A program made the translations under genes and the position numbers. From positions 1,426,001 to 1,490,000 of the forward strand of contig NC_023065.1 in the NCBI RefSeq assembly GCF_000513295.1: a stretch of DNA of 64,000 bases, read 5' to 3'. The stretch is from Magnetospirillum gryphiswaldense MSR-1 v2. GTDB lineage: Bacteria; Pseudomonadota; Alphaproteobacteria; Rhodospirillales; Magnetospirillaceae. The notes beneath the pieces are model-generated. The model did no database searches. It saw nothing but the letters and a program-made list of their open reading frames with translations, and was not told the origin of the DNA. Shown in pieces: positions 43,905 through 52,428 of this stretch. The number at the start of each line of letters is the position of its first letter. Position 1 is the stretch's first letter.

Positions 43905-46199
43905 TTACTTGACCTTCTTGGCCCCGTTCTGCTCGAGGAAGGTCTTGGCCCGCAAACCGATGTCGGCGGTCTTGACCTGGTACTGGAACCACTGTTCCGC
44001 CCACAGGAAGGCGTTGTGGTAATCACCCTTGGCCGCGAACTCTTCCGACTTGGCCTTGGCCCCGGCGGCGAAGTTCAGCTGATCGGTGGCGTCTTCCACC
44101 AGGGCGACCACAGGGGCGAAGTCCTTGTAGTTGACGCTGGTGATGTAGCCGACGACGCTGTCGATGACCTTTTGCGTGTCGATATTGGCCTTCACGCGGG
44201 TGTCGTAATCGGCCTTGGCGTAGGTCACGCCTTCCTTGGCCTTGGTTTCGGTGGCCTTGTAGCCAGCCGGCTGCACGATCAGGTAACCCTGCATTTCAAG
44301 GTGCAGGGCCGAGCAGAACTCGGTGCAGTAATAAGGATAGACGCCGGACTTGTTGGCCTTGAAGGTGGCCGAGGCGGTCTTGCCCGGTTCCAGCGACAGG
44401 TTGACGTTGTGCTTGGACACGGCGAAGCCGTGGGTTTCGTCCTGGGCACGTTCCAGGTTGGTCAGGTGCACGGTGACTTCGTCGCCTTCGGTCACTTCGA
44501 TGATTTCAGGCGTGATGTGCGAGCGGATGACCGAGCCGAACACTTCCACCTTGCCGGGGCTGCGTTCGATGCGTTCCTTACCGGCACGAACGGCAGCGGG
44601 GTGCTTTTCCTCGGTGCGCGAATCGGTGCCGTGCGGATAGCGCACATGCGGCTTCAGCTTGTCGGCGGCGATGGCCACCGCATAGTGGGGTTCACCCAAG
44701 GGCAGCGGCATGTCGTAGAGCAGCTGCATCTTGTCGTTGCTGGCGTCGATCAGCTGGTGGTTTTGCGGATGCAGCGGGCCGACCGGGTTGAAACGGTCGA
44801 TGGCCAGCTTGTTCAGCGCCACCACGTATTTGCCGGCGGGCTTGGCCGAATCGCCTTCCATGGCCATCAGATGGCCGATGTTGTAGTGGATCGACACCTT
44901 GTCGATGATCTTGCCTTCGCAGAAATCCCACTTGGCCAGCATCGAGTCCACGTACAGCGAGGTATAGGCGACGCAGGGCTTGGCATCATACTGGGTATGA
45001 AGCGGCCCGAGGCCCAGTTCCACCTGCTTGTGGATGGTTTCCTTCATGTCGATGATCGGCACACCGTATTCGTCCTTGCCGGTGAACTTGCCGGCCTTGA
45101 TGGCGGCCTGGATCTTCTCGAAGGAGAAAACGGTGACGTGGCTGTCGAGCTTGCCCGAGACGGTCAGCAACTTGCCGTCGGGGGTGACATCGACGCCGTG
45201 CGGCGACTTGGGCTCGGGGATCAGGTACAGCATGCCTTCCTTGATGGCGGTCGCCATCTCGATGACGGCATGGCCGTTGACCTTCTTGAACTTGCCGGCC
45301 TTGAACAGTTCCTCGCCCTTCTTCCAGTTCAACACGTGCAGGAAGTCGGTGTCCTTGGCCGAGCAGCCGGCTTCAAACGGCGGACGACCGCGTTCGATGC
45401 CGCCGACATAGCGTTCGGAACAGAAGGAATTGGTGAACGACCAGCCGTCCGATGGACCCTTGCCGAAATCGGACAGATCCTGGCTATAGGGCGGCAATTC
45501 GACCGAGAACGAGTTTTCCGGGTCGATGCGGCCCTTTTCGCGGTTGAACTTCCAATAGGTCACCGCGCCGCGATACTTGTCGTTGAACTCTTCCAGCGGC
45601 ACGAATTCACCGCCCAGGGGGGCAGCGTATTGCGACGCTTCGATGATGTAATCGGTATTGGGCGAGACGAAGGCGCCGCCGTGTTCCGACTGCATGATCG
45701 GGTTCTTGACGATCTGCTTGGTCTCAAAATCCTTGAGGTCGATCACCGCCAGGCGCGGCGTGTTCTTGTCGTTGATGAACAGGAACTGACCGTCATACTC
45801 GCCATTGGTTTCCGAGATGGCCGGATGGTGGGTATCGCCGAAAGTGATGGCACGGCCATCGACGGAACCGCCCTCGGACAGAACCTTCTTGGATTCGTCG
45901 TCATAGCCATAGCCCTGCCAGGGCTCGGGGGTGAAGACGCCGATATACTTCAAGATGCGCATGGACGGGATGCCGTACACGATCACCTGACCGCTTTGGC
46001 CACCCGACGAGAACACGACGAATTCGTCGCGCTTGCCGGTGGGCGTGTAGGTCTTGGCTGCCGCCAGCACGTCCTTTTCATTGAGGCCGCGGCGCTTCAT
46101 CACATCCTGCAGGGATTCGGCGGCCAGGGCTTGGCTGGCAGTCAGCGCGCCAAAGGACACCGTGGCGAGCAGGCTCGCCACCTTCATTGTACGATTCAT
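43905..46199 (-). CDS. nosZ: Nitrous oxide reductase, clade II (Sec-exported)
   Basis: A 764-residue enzyme reducing N2O to N2. The signal peptide (MNRTMKVASLLATVSFGALT...ALA) has no twin-arginine motif, as in clade II NosZ. The CuZ histidines lie in the propeller (GDTHHPAISETNG, MQSEHGGAF, SPHGVDVTPDG, HYNIGHLMAMEG). The CuA ligands are C625, C629, H633 and M636 in CTEFCSALHLEM. A C-terminal extension of about 116 residues follows the cupredoxin domain and contains no CxxCH motif. AAGGTGGGG precedes the ATG. Confidence 0.97.
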   Translation of the reverse strand: MNRTMKVASLLATVSFGALTASQALAAESLQDVMKRRGLNEKDVLAAAKTYTPTGKRDEFVVFSSGGQSGQVIVYGIPSMRILKYIGVFTPEPWQGYGYDDESKKVLSEGGSVDGRAITFGDTHHPAISETNGEYDGQFLFINDKNTPRLAVIDLKDFETKQIVKNPIMQSEHGGAFVSPNTDYIIEASQYAAPLGGEFVPLEEFNDKYRGAVTYWKFNREKGRIDPENSFSVELPPYSQDLSDFGKGPSDGWSFTNSFCSERYVGGIERGRPPFEAGCSAKDTDFLHVLNWKKGEELFKAGKFKKVNGHAVIEMATAIKEGMLYLIPEPKSPHGVDVTPDGKLLTVSGKLDSHVTVFSFEKIQAAIKAGKFTGKDEYGVPIIDMKETIHKQVELGLGPLHTQYDAKPCVAYTSLYVDSMLAKWDFCEGKIIDKVSIHYNIGHLMAMEGDSAKPAGKYVVALNKLAIDRFNPVGPLHPQNHQLIDASNDKMQLLYDMPLPLGEPHYAVAIAADKLKPHVRYPHGTDSRTEEKHPAAVRAGKERIERSPGKVEVFGSVIRSHITPEIIEVTEGDEVTVHLTNLERAQDETHGFAVSKHNVNLSLEPGKTASATFKANKSGVYPYYCTEFCSALHLEMQGYLIVQPAGYKATETKAKEGVTYAKADYDTRVKANIDTQKVIDSVVGYITSVNYKDFAPVVALVEDATDQLNFAAGAKAKSEEFAAKGDYHNAFLWAEQWFQYQVKTADIGLRAKTFLEQNGAKKVK

Positions 46200-46284
46200 T
46201 TTCCCCACCTTGTTTCTGTTAAAAGGGGACAGAGTTACCCAAACACTTCGCCAGCAAACATGCGCGCCCGCTAATGACCCAGCC

Positions 46285-46298
46285 GTGACCTTGATCAA
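46285..46298. promoter_or_regulatory. Fnr/DNR-like box between nosZ and sco
   Basis: GTGACCTTGATCAA: GTGAC-N4-ATCAA, nine of ten positions of the TTGAY-N4-RTCAA pattern. It is centred about 92 bases upstream of nosZ and 70 upstream of sco, so it could serve both directions. Confidence 0.6.
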
Positions 46299-46360
46299 GT
46301 CGCGTGAAACGGTGATCTGCTTCACTGCCTTCAACGATGACGGCAAGCGGAGTGCACGTG

Positions 46361-46927
46361 ATGAAGCTCGGTTCCCTGATGCTGGCTGGCGCCCTGGCTT
46401 TGGCGGCGCTGCCCGCACAAGCCCAGGAGTTTTCCGGCCGCTTCCTGCTGGAAACCCACGACGGCAAGCGGGTCAATGACGAAAGCTTCAAGGGCAAGGT
46501 GCGGATGATGGCCTTCGGCTACACCTTCTGCCCCGACGTCTGCCCGACCGCATTGTCGACCATGGCCGCCGCCCTTGATCTGCTGGGACCGCAACGGGCC
46601 GAACAGGTGGTGCCTTTGTTCGTCACCGTCGATCCCAAACGCGACACGAGGGCGCAGTTGAAGGACTATATGTCCGCCTTCGGCCCCAGCTTCATCGGCC
46701 TGACCGGGACGGTGCAGATGACCGACGCCGCGGCCAGATCCTTCCGCGTCCGCTATGAAATCCACCAGCCGGCAGACAAGGATAGCGACCATTACGTGGT
46801 GGACCATTCCGCCGGAATCTTCATCATGGACAGAAACGGCGGCTTCGCCGCCAAGCTGGGCCACACCGCCAATGCCGAGGACGTGGCCGACCGCCTGCGC
46901 CAAGTCATCGACGGAGAAAGCAAGTGA
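46361..46927 (+). CDS. SCO1/SenC-type copper chaperone
   Basis: A 188-residue thioredoxin-fold protein with signal peptide MKLGSLMLAGALALAALPAQA. The copper ligands are in FGYTFCPDVCPTA (Cys-x3-Cys) and the later histidine in VVDHSAGIF. Sco proteins load CuA sites, here most likely NosZ or the CuA subunit at 21786. GGAG lies eight bases before the ATG. It diverges from nosZ. Confidence 0.93.
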   Translation: MKLGSLMLAGALALAALPAQAQEFSGRFLLETHDGKRVNDESFKGKVRMMAFGYTFCPDVCPTALSTMAAALDLLGPQRAEQVVPLFVTVDPKRDTRAQLKDYMSAFGPSFIGLTGTVQMTDAAARSFRVRYEIHQPADKDSDHYVVDHSAGIFIMDRNGGFAAKLGHTANAEDVADRLRQVIDGESK

Positions 46928-47505
46928 TCCTCAGCCGCCGCCATTTCATCGCCGCCGCCCTGGCGGCCAGCACATGGCCGGCTTACGCGGCCAAGGTGGC
47001 GCAAGGGCTGTTCATCACCGATCCGGCCAAGCCGTTGGCCGCAATCGATATCCGCGACAACCAGGGCCAGCCGGCAGGCGTGGCGACGTGGCGGGGAAAA
47101 CCGACCCTGGTCAATCTATGGGCCAGTTGGTGCCTGCCCTGCGTCGCCGAATTGCCGGCGCTCGACCGGCTGAAACCGATGATCGAACCCGAGGGATTGC
47201 GGGTGATCGCCCTGTGCCTGGACCGCTCGGGCGCAGTGGGCGCGGTCAACACCTATGCCCGCCTGGGCATCAAAAACCTAGCCGTGCATGTGGATCACGA
47301 GCGCAAGGCGGGCGAGGCCTTCGGTGTGGCGGTGCTGCCGACCACCTTGCTGCTGGATGCCCAAGCACAGGAAGTGGCGCGCTTCGTTGGTGGCGCCGCC
47401 TGGGACGGGCCGGAATCGCTGGCACTGCTGCGCGCCCTGATCGCCGGCAAGAAACTGGAAGCGGCGATGGGCCCGCCCTTGGTCAAGCCCACCGCCAATC
47501 CGTGA
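46924..47505 (+). CDS. TlpA-like periplasmic thioredoxin
   Basis: A 193-residue protein starting at a GTG that overlaps the sco stop (GTGA). The signal (ILSRRHFIAAALAAS) resembles a weak twin-arginine type. The redox motif is WASWCLPCVAELPAL, with a cis-proline loop VAVLPTTLLLDA. TlpA-like proteins keep Sco and CuA cysteines reduced, in keeping with the coupling to sco. Confidence 0.92.
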   Translation: MILSRRHFIAAALAASTWPAYAAKVAQGLFITDPAKPLAAIDIRDNQGQPAGVATWRGKPTLVNLWASWCLPCVAELPALDRLKPMIEPEGLRVIALCLDRSGAVGAVNTYARLGIKNLAVHVDHERKAGEAFGVAVLPTTLLLDAQAQEVARFVGGAAWDGPESLALLRALIAGKKLEAAMGPPLVKPTANP

Positions 47506-47508
47506 GGC

Positions 47509-48009
47509 TTAATGCTTCATATTGGCCGGCATCTGCTGCATGTGCTGCATGTGCTGGCCGTGATCCATGGTCATGGGGGCAGCCATGGAACCGACGGCCA
47601 CCACCGGCATGTCCAACTTGATCTCGCCAGCTTTCTCGAACTTCAAGGTGACGGCGACCTTGTCGCCATCCTTCAGGGGCGCGCTCAGATCGATGAACAT
47701 CACGTGGTCGCCACCGGGCTTCAACTCGGCGCTGCCGCCGGCAGGCACGGTGATGGCATCGACCTTGCGCATGCGCATGATTTCACCGTCCTTGATGTGG
47801 GTATGCAGTTCCACGCTCTTGGACACGTTGGCCGAGGCGGCGATCAGCTTGTCATCCTGCTTGCCGGTATTCTTGATGGTGACGAAACCGGCACCGGCAC
47901 TCGCCGCCTTGGGGGTGGCGCGGATGAAGGCGCCCGACACTTCCAAATCGGCGGCCAGAGCGGGAAAGGCAAAAGCAAGGGCGGCAACGGTCAACAGCAA
48001 CGTCTTCAT
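47509..48009 (-). CDS. PCuAC periplasmic copper chaperone
   Basis: A 166-residue exported protein (signal MKTLLLTVAALAFAFPALAA). The H-x10-M-x21-H-x-M copper motif is seen as ELHTHIKDGEIMRMRKV and GGDHVMF. A Met/His-rich tail (MTMDHGQHMQHMQQMPANMKH) adds possible copper sites. It feeds Cu(I) to Sco/CuA and converges with the sco-tlpA pair. Confidence 0.93.
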   Translation of the reverse strand: MKTLLLTVAALAFAFPALAADLEVSGAFIRATPKAASAGAGFVTIKNTGKQDDKLIAASANVSKSVELHTHIKDGEIMRMRKVDAITVPAGGSAELKPGGDHVMFIDLSAPLKDGDKVAVTLKFEKAGEIKLDMPVVAVGSMAAPMTMDHGQHMQHMQQMPANMKH

Positions 48010-48098
48010 GGTGTGGTCCTTCGTTCAGACACAAATGGGGCGCATGCGGCCAAATCGGGCCGCGTCGTGACGGAAACATGGTGACAAAATCGGGATTA

Positions 48099-48515
48099 TC
48101 AGGCGGCGGGCGGGGCGCGGGCCTGGGCCGGGCCGAAAATCCCAAAGGCGACGAACGATCGGGCGTCATCAGGCAAGCGAACCCGGACCGCGCTCTCGGT
48201 GGGGAGAGTGAAGTGCTGGGGCGGTACCGCGCCGTTGGCCAATTGCGCCGCCTGACAGATCAGGCAGCAACCGTCGTCTTGATCGGGAAGTTCCGCCCCG
48301 GGGGGGACGACAAGGTCGATCCCGCCCCTGACATGGCAGACATACACGCCCAGCGGACCGGCAACGCCGATTCCGGGGCCGGCGCCCGAAACCAGGGCCA
48401 GACCGGGCGTGGTCGAGGTGAACAGGAATCCCAGCAAGGCCAGCAGCGCGCCCAGGTCGCGGAACAGGCCGCGCCCTCGGAACAGGCTGAGAATCTGGTT
48501 GCGCCAGGGTAACAC
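48099..48515 (-). CDS. DUF2946-like protein
   Basis: A 138-residue protein starting at GTG 48515 behind a good GAGGAGAAAG site. It has one membrane helix or signal (LGALLALLGFLF) and a cysteine motif DGCCLICQAAQ, as in the DUF2946 group often found with copper genes. The function is unknown. A perfect TTGAC-N4-GTCAA box is placed to drive it, and PCuAC follows 89 bases on. Confidence 0.72.
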   Translation of the reverse strand: MLPWRNQILSLFRGRGLFRDLGALLALLGFLFTSTTPGLALVSGAGPGIGVAGPLGVYVCHVRGGIDLVVPPGAELPDQDDGCCLICQAAQLANGAVPPQHFTLPTESAVRVRLPDDARSFVAFGIFGPAQARAPPAA

Positions 48516-48565
48516 GTTCGCTTTCTCCTCGATGATCAGATTAGGGGGAAGCAACCCCCACTGAT

Positions 48566-48579
48566 TTGACCACGGTCAA
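48566..48579 (-). promoter_or_regulatory. Perfect DNR/NnrR box before the DUF2946-PCuAC genes
   Basis: TTGACCACGGTCAA matches TTGAC-N4-GTCAA at all ten positions. A start 41 bases beyond the centre would be near 48531, giving a 16-base leader that contains the ribosome binding site. Confidence 0.75.
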
Positions 48580-48604
48580 GAGTGGCCGCTTCCCCCCCAT
48601 CCCG

Positions 48605-49339
48605 TCAATGCCCGGTATGCCCCCCATGACCGGCATGGCCGTCCATGGGCATGGCGGGCATGGCGGCGGAAGGGGCGGCACCGATGCCGTTGGCCGCCTG
48701 CATGGCCCGGATATAAGCCAGGATATCCTTTTCCTGCCCGGCCTTGACGCCTTCCGGCTTGGGCATGTCGCCGAACTTCCACATATGGCCCTGGGTGCCG
48801 TTGCCGATCACCTTGAGCACCTGGGTGTCATCATGACCGCCCCCGGGGGCGTACCACGCATGCAGCAATGGCGGCCCCTGGTCGGTACCGCGCAAGGACG
48901 GGCCGTGACAGCTGGCGCAATTGGCGGCGAACAGCCCCTGCCCCACGCTGGCGCCCGCATTCAAGGCCGGCTGCACCAGCGCCTCTTGGGCGAAACGGGC
49001 GGAAACCGCCTTGCCGCCGGCACTGAGCGCCAGCACGGCGACCACCTTGTCGGCGGTTTTCACCGGCGCTTCGCCCACCAGCCGGTCGCCGTCGGCCCGC
49101 AAGGTGATTTCGCTTTTGGCCCCGCCGAGCAAAAGCGTGACCTTGCCGGTGGCCGCCACCGGTTTTTCCGCGTGGTCGCGCACCCACACCCGCAATCCGC
49201 CGTCGCGGATGGCGAATTCCACGTGCAGGTCACCGCTGGCGGCGGTCTGGCCGCCATAGAACGGCGTCGCCGCCTGATGAGCGAAAGCCGGAGCCGACAA
49301 AGTGGCCAGGACAGCCAAAGCAAACAAAGATTTGTTCAT
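48605..49339 (-). CDS. Cytochrome c with His/Met-rich tail, coupled to CusA
   Basis: A 244-residue exported protein (signal 1-20). The N-terminal part is a beta-rich domain like the extracytoplasmic domains seen with RND adaptors (LHVEFAIRDGGLRVWVRDH). A heme motif CASCHGPSLRG is at 141-145, and the tail (AAMPAMPMDGHAGHGGHTGH) is rich in Met and His. Its ATG overlaps the cusA stop. This suggests a redox or copper-sensing role linked to efflux, but I know no described function. Confidence 0.8.
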   Translation of the reverse strand: MNKSLFALAVLATLSAPAFAHQAATPFYGGQTAASGDLHVEFAIRDGGLRVWVRDHAEKPVAATGKVTLLLGGAKSEITLRADGDRLVGEAPVKTADKVVAVLALSAGGKAVSARFAQEALVQPALNAGASVGQGLFAANCASCHGPSLRGTDQGPPLLHAWYAPGGGHDDTQVLKVIGNGTQGHMWKFGDMPKPEGVKAGQEKDILAYIRAMQAANGIGAAPSAAMPAMPMDGHAGHGGHTGH

Positions 49340-52300
49340 TGATCTTCTCCCTTGGCGGTGGCACCGCCGAACAGCAGAAACAGGACAGGGGTGACGATGG
49401 TGTCCAGCAGGGTCGACGACAGCAGGCCGCCGAAAATCACCACCGCCACCGGATGCAGGATTTCCTTGCCCGGATCGCCGCCGGCCAGAACCAGCGGCAT
49501 CAGGGCCAGGGCCGCCACCAGGGCGGTCATCAACACCGGCGACAGCCGTTCAAGCGAGCCCCTGACCACCATGTCGGGGCCGAAGGCCATGCCCTCGTGC
49601 CGCATCAGGTGGCGATAATGGGACAGCTTCATGATGCCGTTGCGGGCGGCGATGCCGGTCAGGGTGACGAAGCCGACCATGGACGCCACCGACAAGGTCC
49701 GGTCCGACAGCCACAGCGCCGCCACGGCGCCCACCAGCGCCATGGGCACATTGGCCATGACGATGGCGGCCAGCACGCCGGACCGGAAGTGCAGGTAAAG
49801 CACCAAGGCAATGCCGGCCAAGGACAGCCCGGCCAGCAGGCTGATCAGCCGGCTGGCCTGTTGCTGGCTTTGGAACTGACCCTCATAAGCGATATAGGCG
49901 CCGGGCGGCAGGGCCATACCCGCCAACCGGGCCTGTACGTCGGCCACCACCGAGCCGATGTCGCGGCCCTGGGCATTGGCCAAGACGACGATGCGCCGGC
50001 GCATGTCGTCACGGCTGACCACGTTGGGGCCTTGGGTTTCCACCACCTGGGCCAACAGGCCCAAGGGCACCGGCCCCGCCGGGGTATCGACCAATATCTG
50101 CTGGAAATCGTCGGATTGCGCCCGCCAGGTACTGGCCAGACGCACCACCACGTCAAAGCTTTGCTGGCCGTCGCGCACCTGGGCCACCACCTTGCCGTTC
50201 AGGGCCGCTTCCAGGGTTTCGGTCAGCCGATCCAGGGTCAGGCCGTATTTGCGCGCCTGCGCCCGGTCCAGCCGGATCTGGATTTGCGGGATCAGCACCT
50301 GCTTTTCCACCTGCAAATCGGCCAGTCCGGCCACGTCGGCCATGCGGGCGCGGGCCTGCTCGGCCAAGGCTCGCAACTGGGCCAGATCGTCACCATAGAT
50401 TTTCACCGCGATTTCCGCCCGCACCCCCGACAGCAAATGGTCCAGGCGATGGGAAATGGGCTGGCCGATATTGACGGCCACACCGGGCAGAAACGCCAGA
50501 TTGGCGCGCAGATCGGCCAGGATTTTCGCCCGGCCCCGCTGGCTTTGGCGCAGATCGACGTCGATTTCGCTGTAATGGACGCCCTCGGCGTGTTCGTCCA
50601 GTTCCGCCCGTCCGGTGCGCCGTCCGGTGGACACCACTTCCGGCACCCGGCGGATCAAATCTTCGGCGATGCTGCCGATACGGTTGGATTCCGACAGCGA
50701 CGTACCCGGCGCCAACAGCACGTTGACGGTGACCGTCCCCTCGTTGAAGGCGGGCAGGAAAGCGCGGCCCAGAAACGGCACCGATCCGGCGGCCAAAACC
50801 ACCAGCACCAGCGGCACCGCCAACACCATGCGCGGATGGGCGAACGACCAGTGCAAAAGCCGGCGGTCGCCCGCCTTCAGATGCCTGACCAGCCAGGAAT
50901 CACCATGGACCACCACCTTGGCCTTGGGCAGCAGCACATAGGCCAAGGCCGGCGTCACCGTCAGCGACACCAACAGCGACGCGGTGATCGACGTCACATA
51001 GGCGATGCCCAAGGGGGCGAACAGCCGGCCCTCGATGCCCGACAGGGCGAACAGCGGCAAAAACACCAAAACGACGATGATGGTGGCGTAAACGATGGAA
51101 TTCCTGATTTCCGACGACGCCCGGAACACCACCTGCATGGCCGGCAGCGGCTGGTCGAGGGTGGCGTTTTCCCGCAGGCGGCGCAGGATGTTTTCCACAT
51201 CGACGACGGCGTCATCGACCAGTTCGCCGATGGCCACCGCCAACCCGCCCAGGGTCATGGTATTGATGGACAGACCGAGGAAATGGAACACCACCACCGT
51301 CACCACCATGGACAGCGGGATGGCGGTCAGGCTGATGAAGGTGGTGCGCATGTTCATCAGAAAGGCCAGCAGCACGATGGTCACCAGGATGGCGCCATCG
51401 CGCAGGGCCTCTTGCACGTTGCCGATTGCGCGTTCGATGAAATCGGCTTGGCGAAACAAGATACGGTCGGCGGAGATGCCCGGCGGCAACGACTTGGCCA
51501 ACTCGGCCAGCGCAGCCTCGACCCGGCGGGTCAGCTCCACCGTGTCGGCGCCGGGCTGTTTCTGCACCGCCAAAATCACCGCTGCCTTGCCGTCGATGGA
51601 GGCGTCGCCGCGCTTCACCCCCGCTCCCAGCCGCACCTCGGCCACCTGACCGACGGTGATGGCTGCACCATTTTTCCATGCCACCACCGTGTCGGCCAGA
51701 TCGTTGATGTCGGTGGTCTGGCCCAGATTGCGGATCAGATATTCCGCTTGGCGTTGTTCGAGAAAACCGCCGGTGGTGTTGCGGGAAAACCCGGCCAGCG
51801 CCGCTTCCAACTGGTCATAGGTCAGACCCAGGGCGGCCAGCCGGGTGGGCGAGGCCAACACCTGATATTGCTTGACCTCACCGCCGATGGGGATGACCTG
51901 GGCGATACCGGGAATGGACATCAGCCGCTGGCGCACCACCCAATCGGCCAGACCGCGCACCTGCATGGGCGAGGCGGCGCCGTCCTTGGCCTGCATGCCG
52001 ACCAGCAGGATTTCGCCCATGATCGACGAGATCGGTCCCATGGCCGGATTGATGCCGTCGGGCAGTTGCTCGACCGCCGCCGCCAGCCGTTCCGACACCA
52101 GTTGGCGGTTGCGATAGATGTCGCTGCCCCACTGGAACTCCACATAGACGATGGACAGCCCCACCGCCGAGCTTGAGCGCACGCGGGCGACGCCCGGCGC
52201 GCCGTTCATGGCGGTTTCGATGGGGCGGGTGACCAGGGTTTCGGTTTCTTCCGGCGCCAGTCCGGGCGCCTCGGTCATGATGGTGACGGTGGGGCGGTTG

Positions 52301-52425
52301 AGATCGGGGAAGACGTCCACCGGTAGGCGCTGGGCGACGGTGATGCCCCAGGCCAGCAGCAGCACGGCGAAGGCCAGCACCAACACACGTTGGCGCAGGC
52401 TGAAATCGATGATGCGGTCGAACAT
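49336..52425 (-). CDS. Heavy-metal RND efflux pump, CusA/CzcA family
   Basis: A 1029-residue RND pump: twelve helices and two large periplasmic loops. FSLRQRVLVLAFAVLLLAWG opens it, DVFPDLNRPTVTIMTEAPGLAPEETETLVTRPIE follows, and helix IV holds AIGELVDDAVVDVENILRRLREN with the proton-relay Asp residues. The copper-rich setting suggests Cu(I)/Ag(I), but the helix IV motif is not the classic CusA AIGxMVDAA form, so Zn/Co/Cd remain possible. It starts just after the adaptor gene. Confidence 0.92.
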   Translation of the reverse strand: MFDRIIDFSLRQRVLVLAFAVLLLAWGITVAQRLPVDVFPDLNRPTVTIMTEAPGLAPEETETLVTRPIETAMNGAPGVARVRSSSAVGLSIVYVEFQWGSDIYRNRQLVSERLAAAVEQLPDGINPAMGPISSIMGEILLVGMQAKDGAASPMQVRGLADWVVRQRLMSIPGIAQVIPIGGEVKQYQVLASPTRLAALGLTYDQLEAALAGFSRNTTGGFLEQRQAEYLIRNLGQTTDINDLADTVVAWKNGAAITVGQVAEVRLGAGVKRGDASIDGKAAVILAVQKQPGADTVELTRRVEAALAELAKSLPPGISADRILFRQADFIERAIGNVQEALRDGAILVTIVLLAFLMNMRTTFISLTAIPLSMVVTVVVFHFLGLSINTMTLGGLAVAIGELVDDAVVDVENILRRLRENATLDQPLPAMQVVFRASSEIRNSIVYATIIVVLVFLPLFALSGIEGRLFAPLGIAYVTSITASLLVSLTVTPALAYVLLPKAKVVVHGDSWLVRHLKAGDRRLLHWSFAHPRMVLAVPLVLVVLAAGSVPFLGRAFLPAFNEGTVTVNVLLAPGTSLSESNRIGSIAEDLIRRVPEVVSTGRRTGRAELDEHAEGVHYSEIDVDLRQSQRGRAKILADLRANLAFLPGVAVNIGQPISHRLDHLLSGVRAEIAVKIYGDDLAQLRALAEQARARMADVAGLADLQVEKQVLIPQIQIRLDRAQARKYGLTLDRLTETLEAALNGKVVAQVRDGQQSFDVVVRLASTWRAQSDDFQQILVDTPAGPVPLGLLAQVVETQGPNVVSRDDMRRRIVVLANAQGRDIGSVVADVQARLAGMALPPGAYIAYEGQFQSQQQASRLISLLAGLSLAGIALVLYLHFRSGVLAAIVMANVPMALVGAVAALWLSDRTLSVASMVGFVTLTGIAARNGIMKLSHYRHLMRHEGMAFGPDMVVRGSLERLSPVLMTALVAALALMPLVLAGGDPGKEILHPVAVVIFGGLLSSTLLDTIVTPVLFLLFGGATAKGEDQ

Positions 52426-52428
52426 GGC

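Noticed and set aside
49339-52176. 945-codon open frame on the plus strand opposite the RND pump
   Set aside because: It mirrors the pump gene and has the composition of an antisense shadow.
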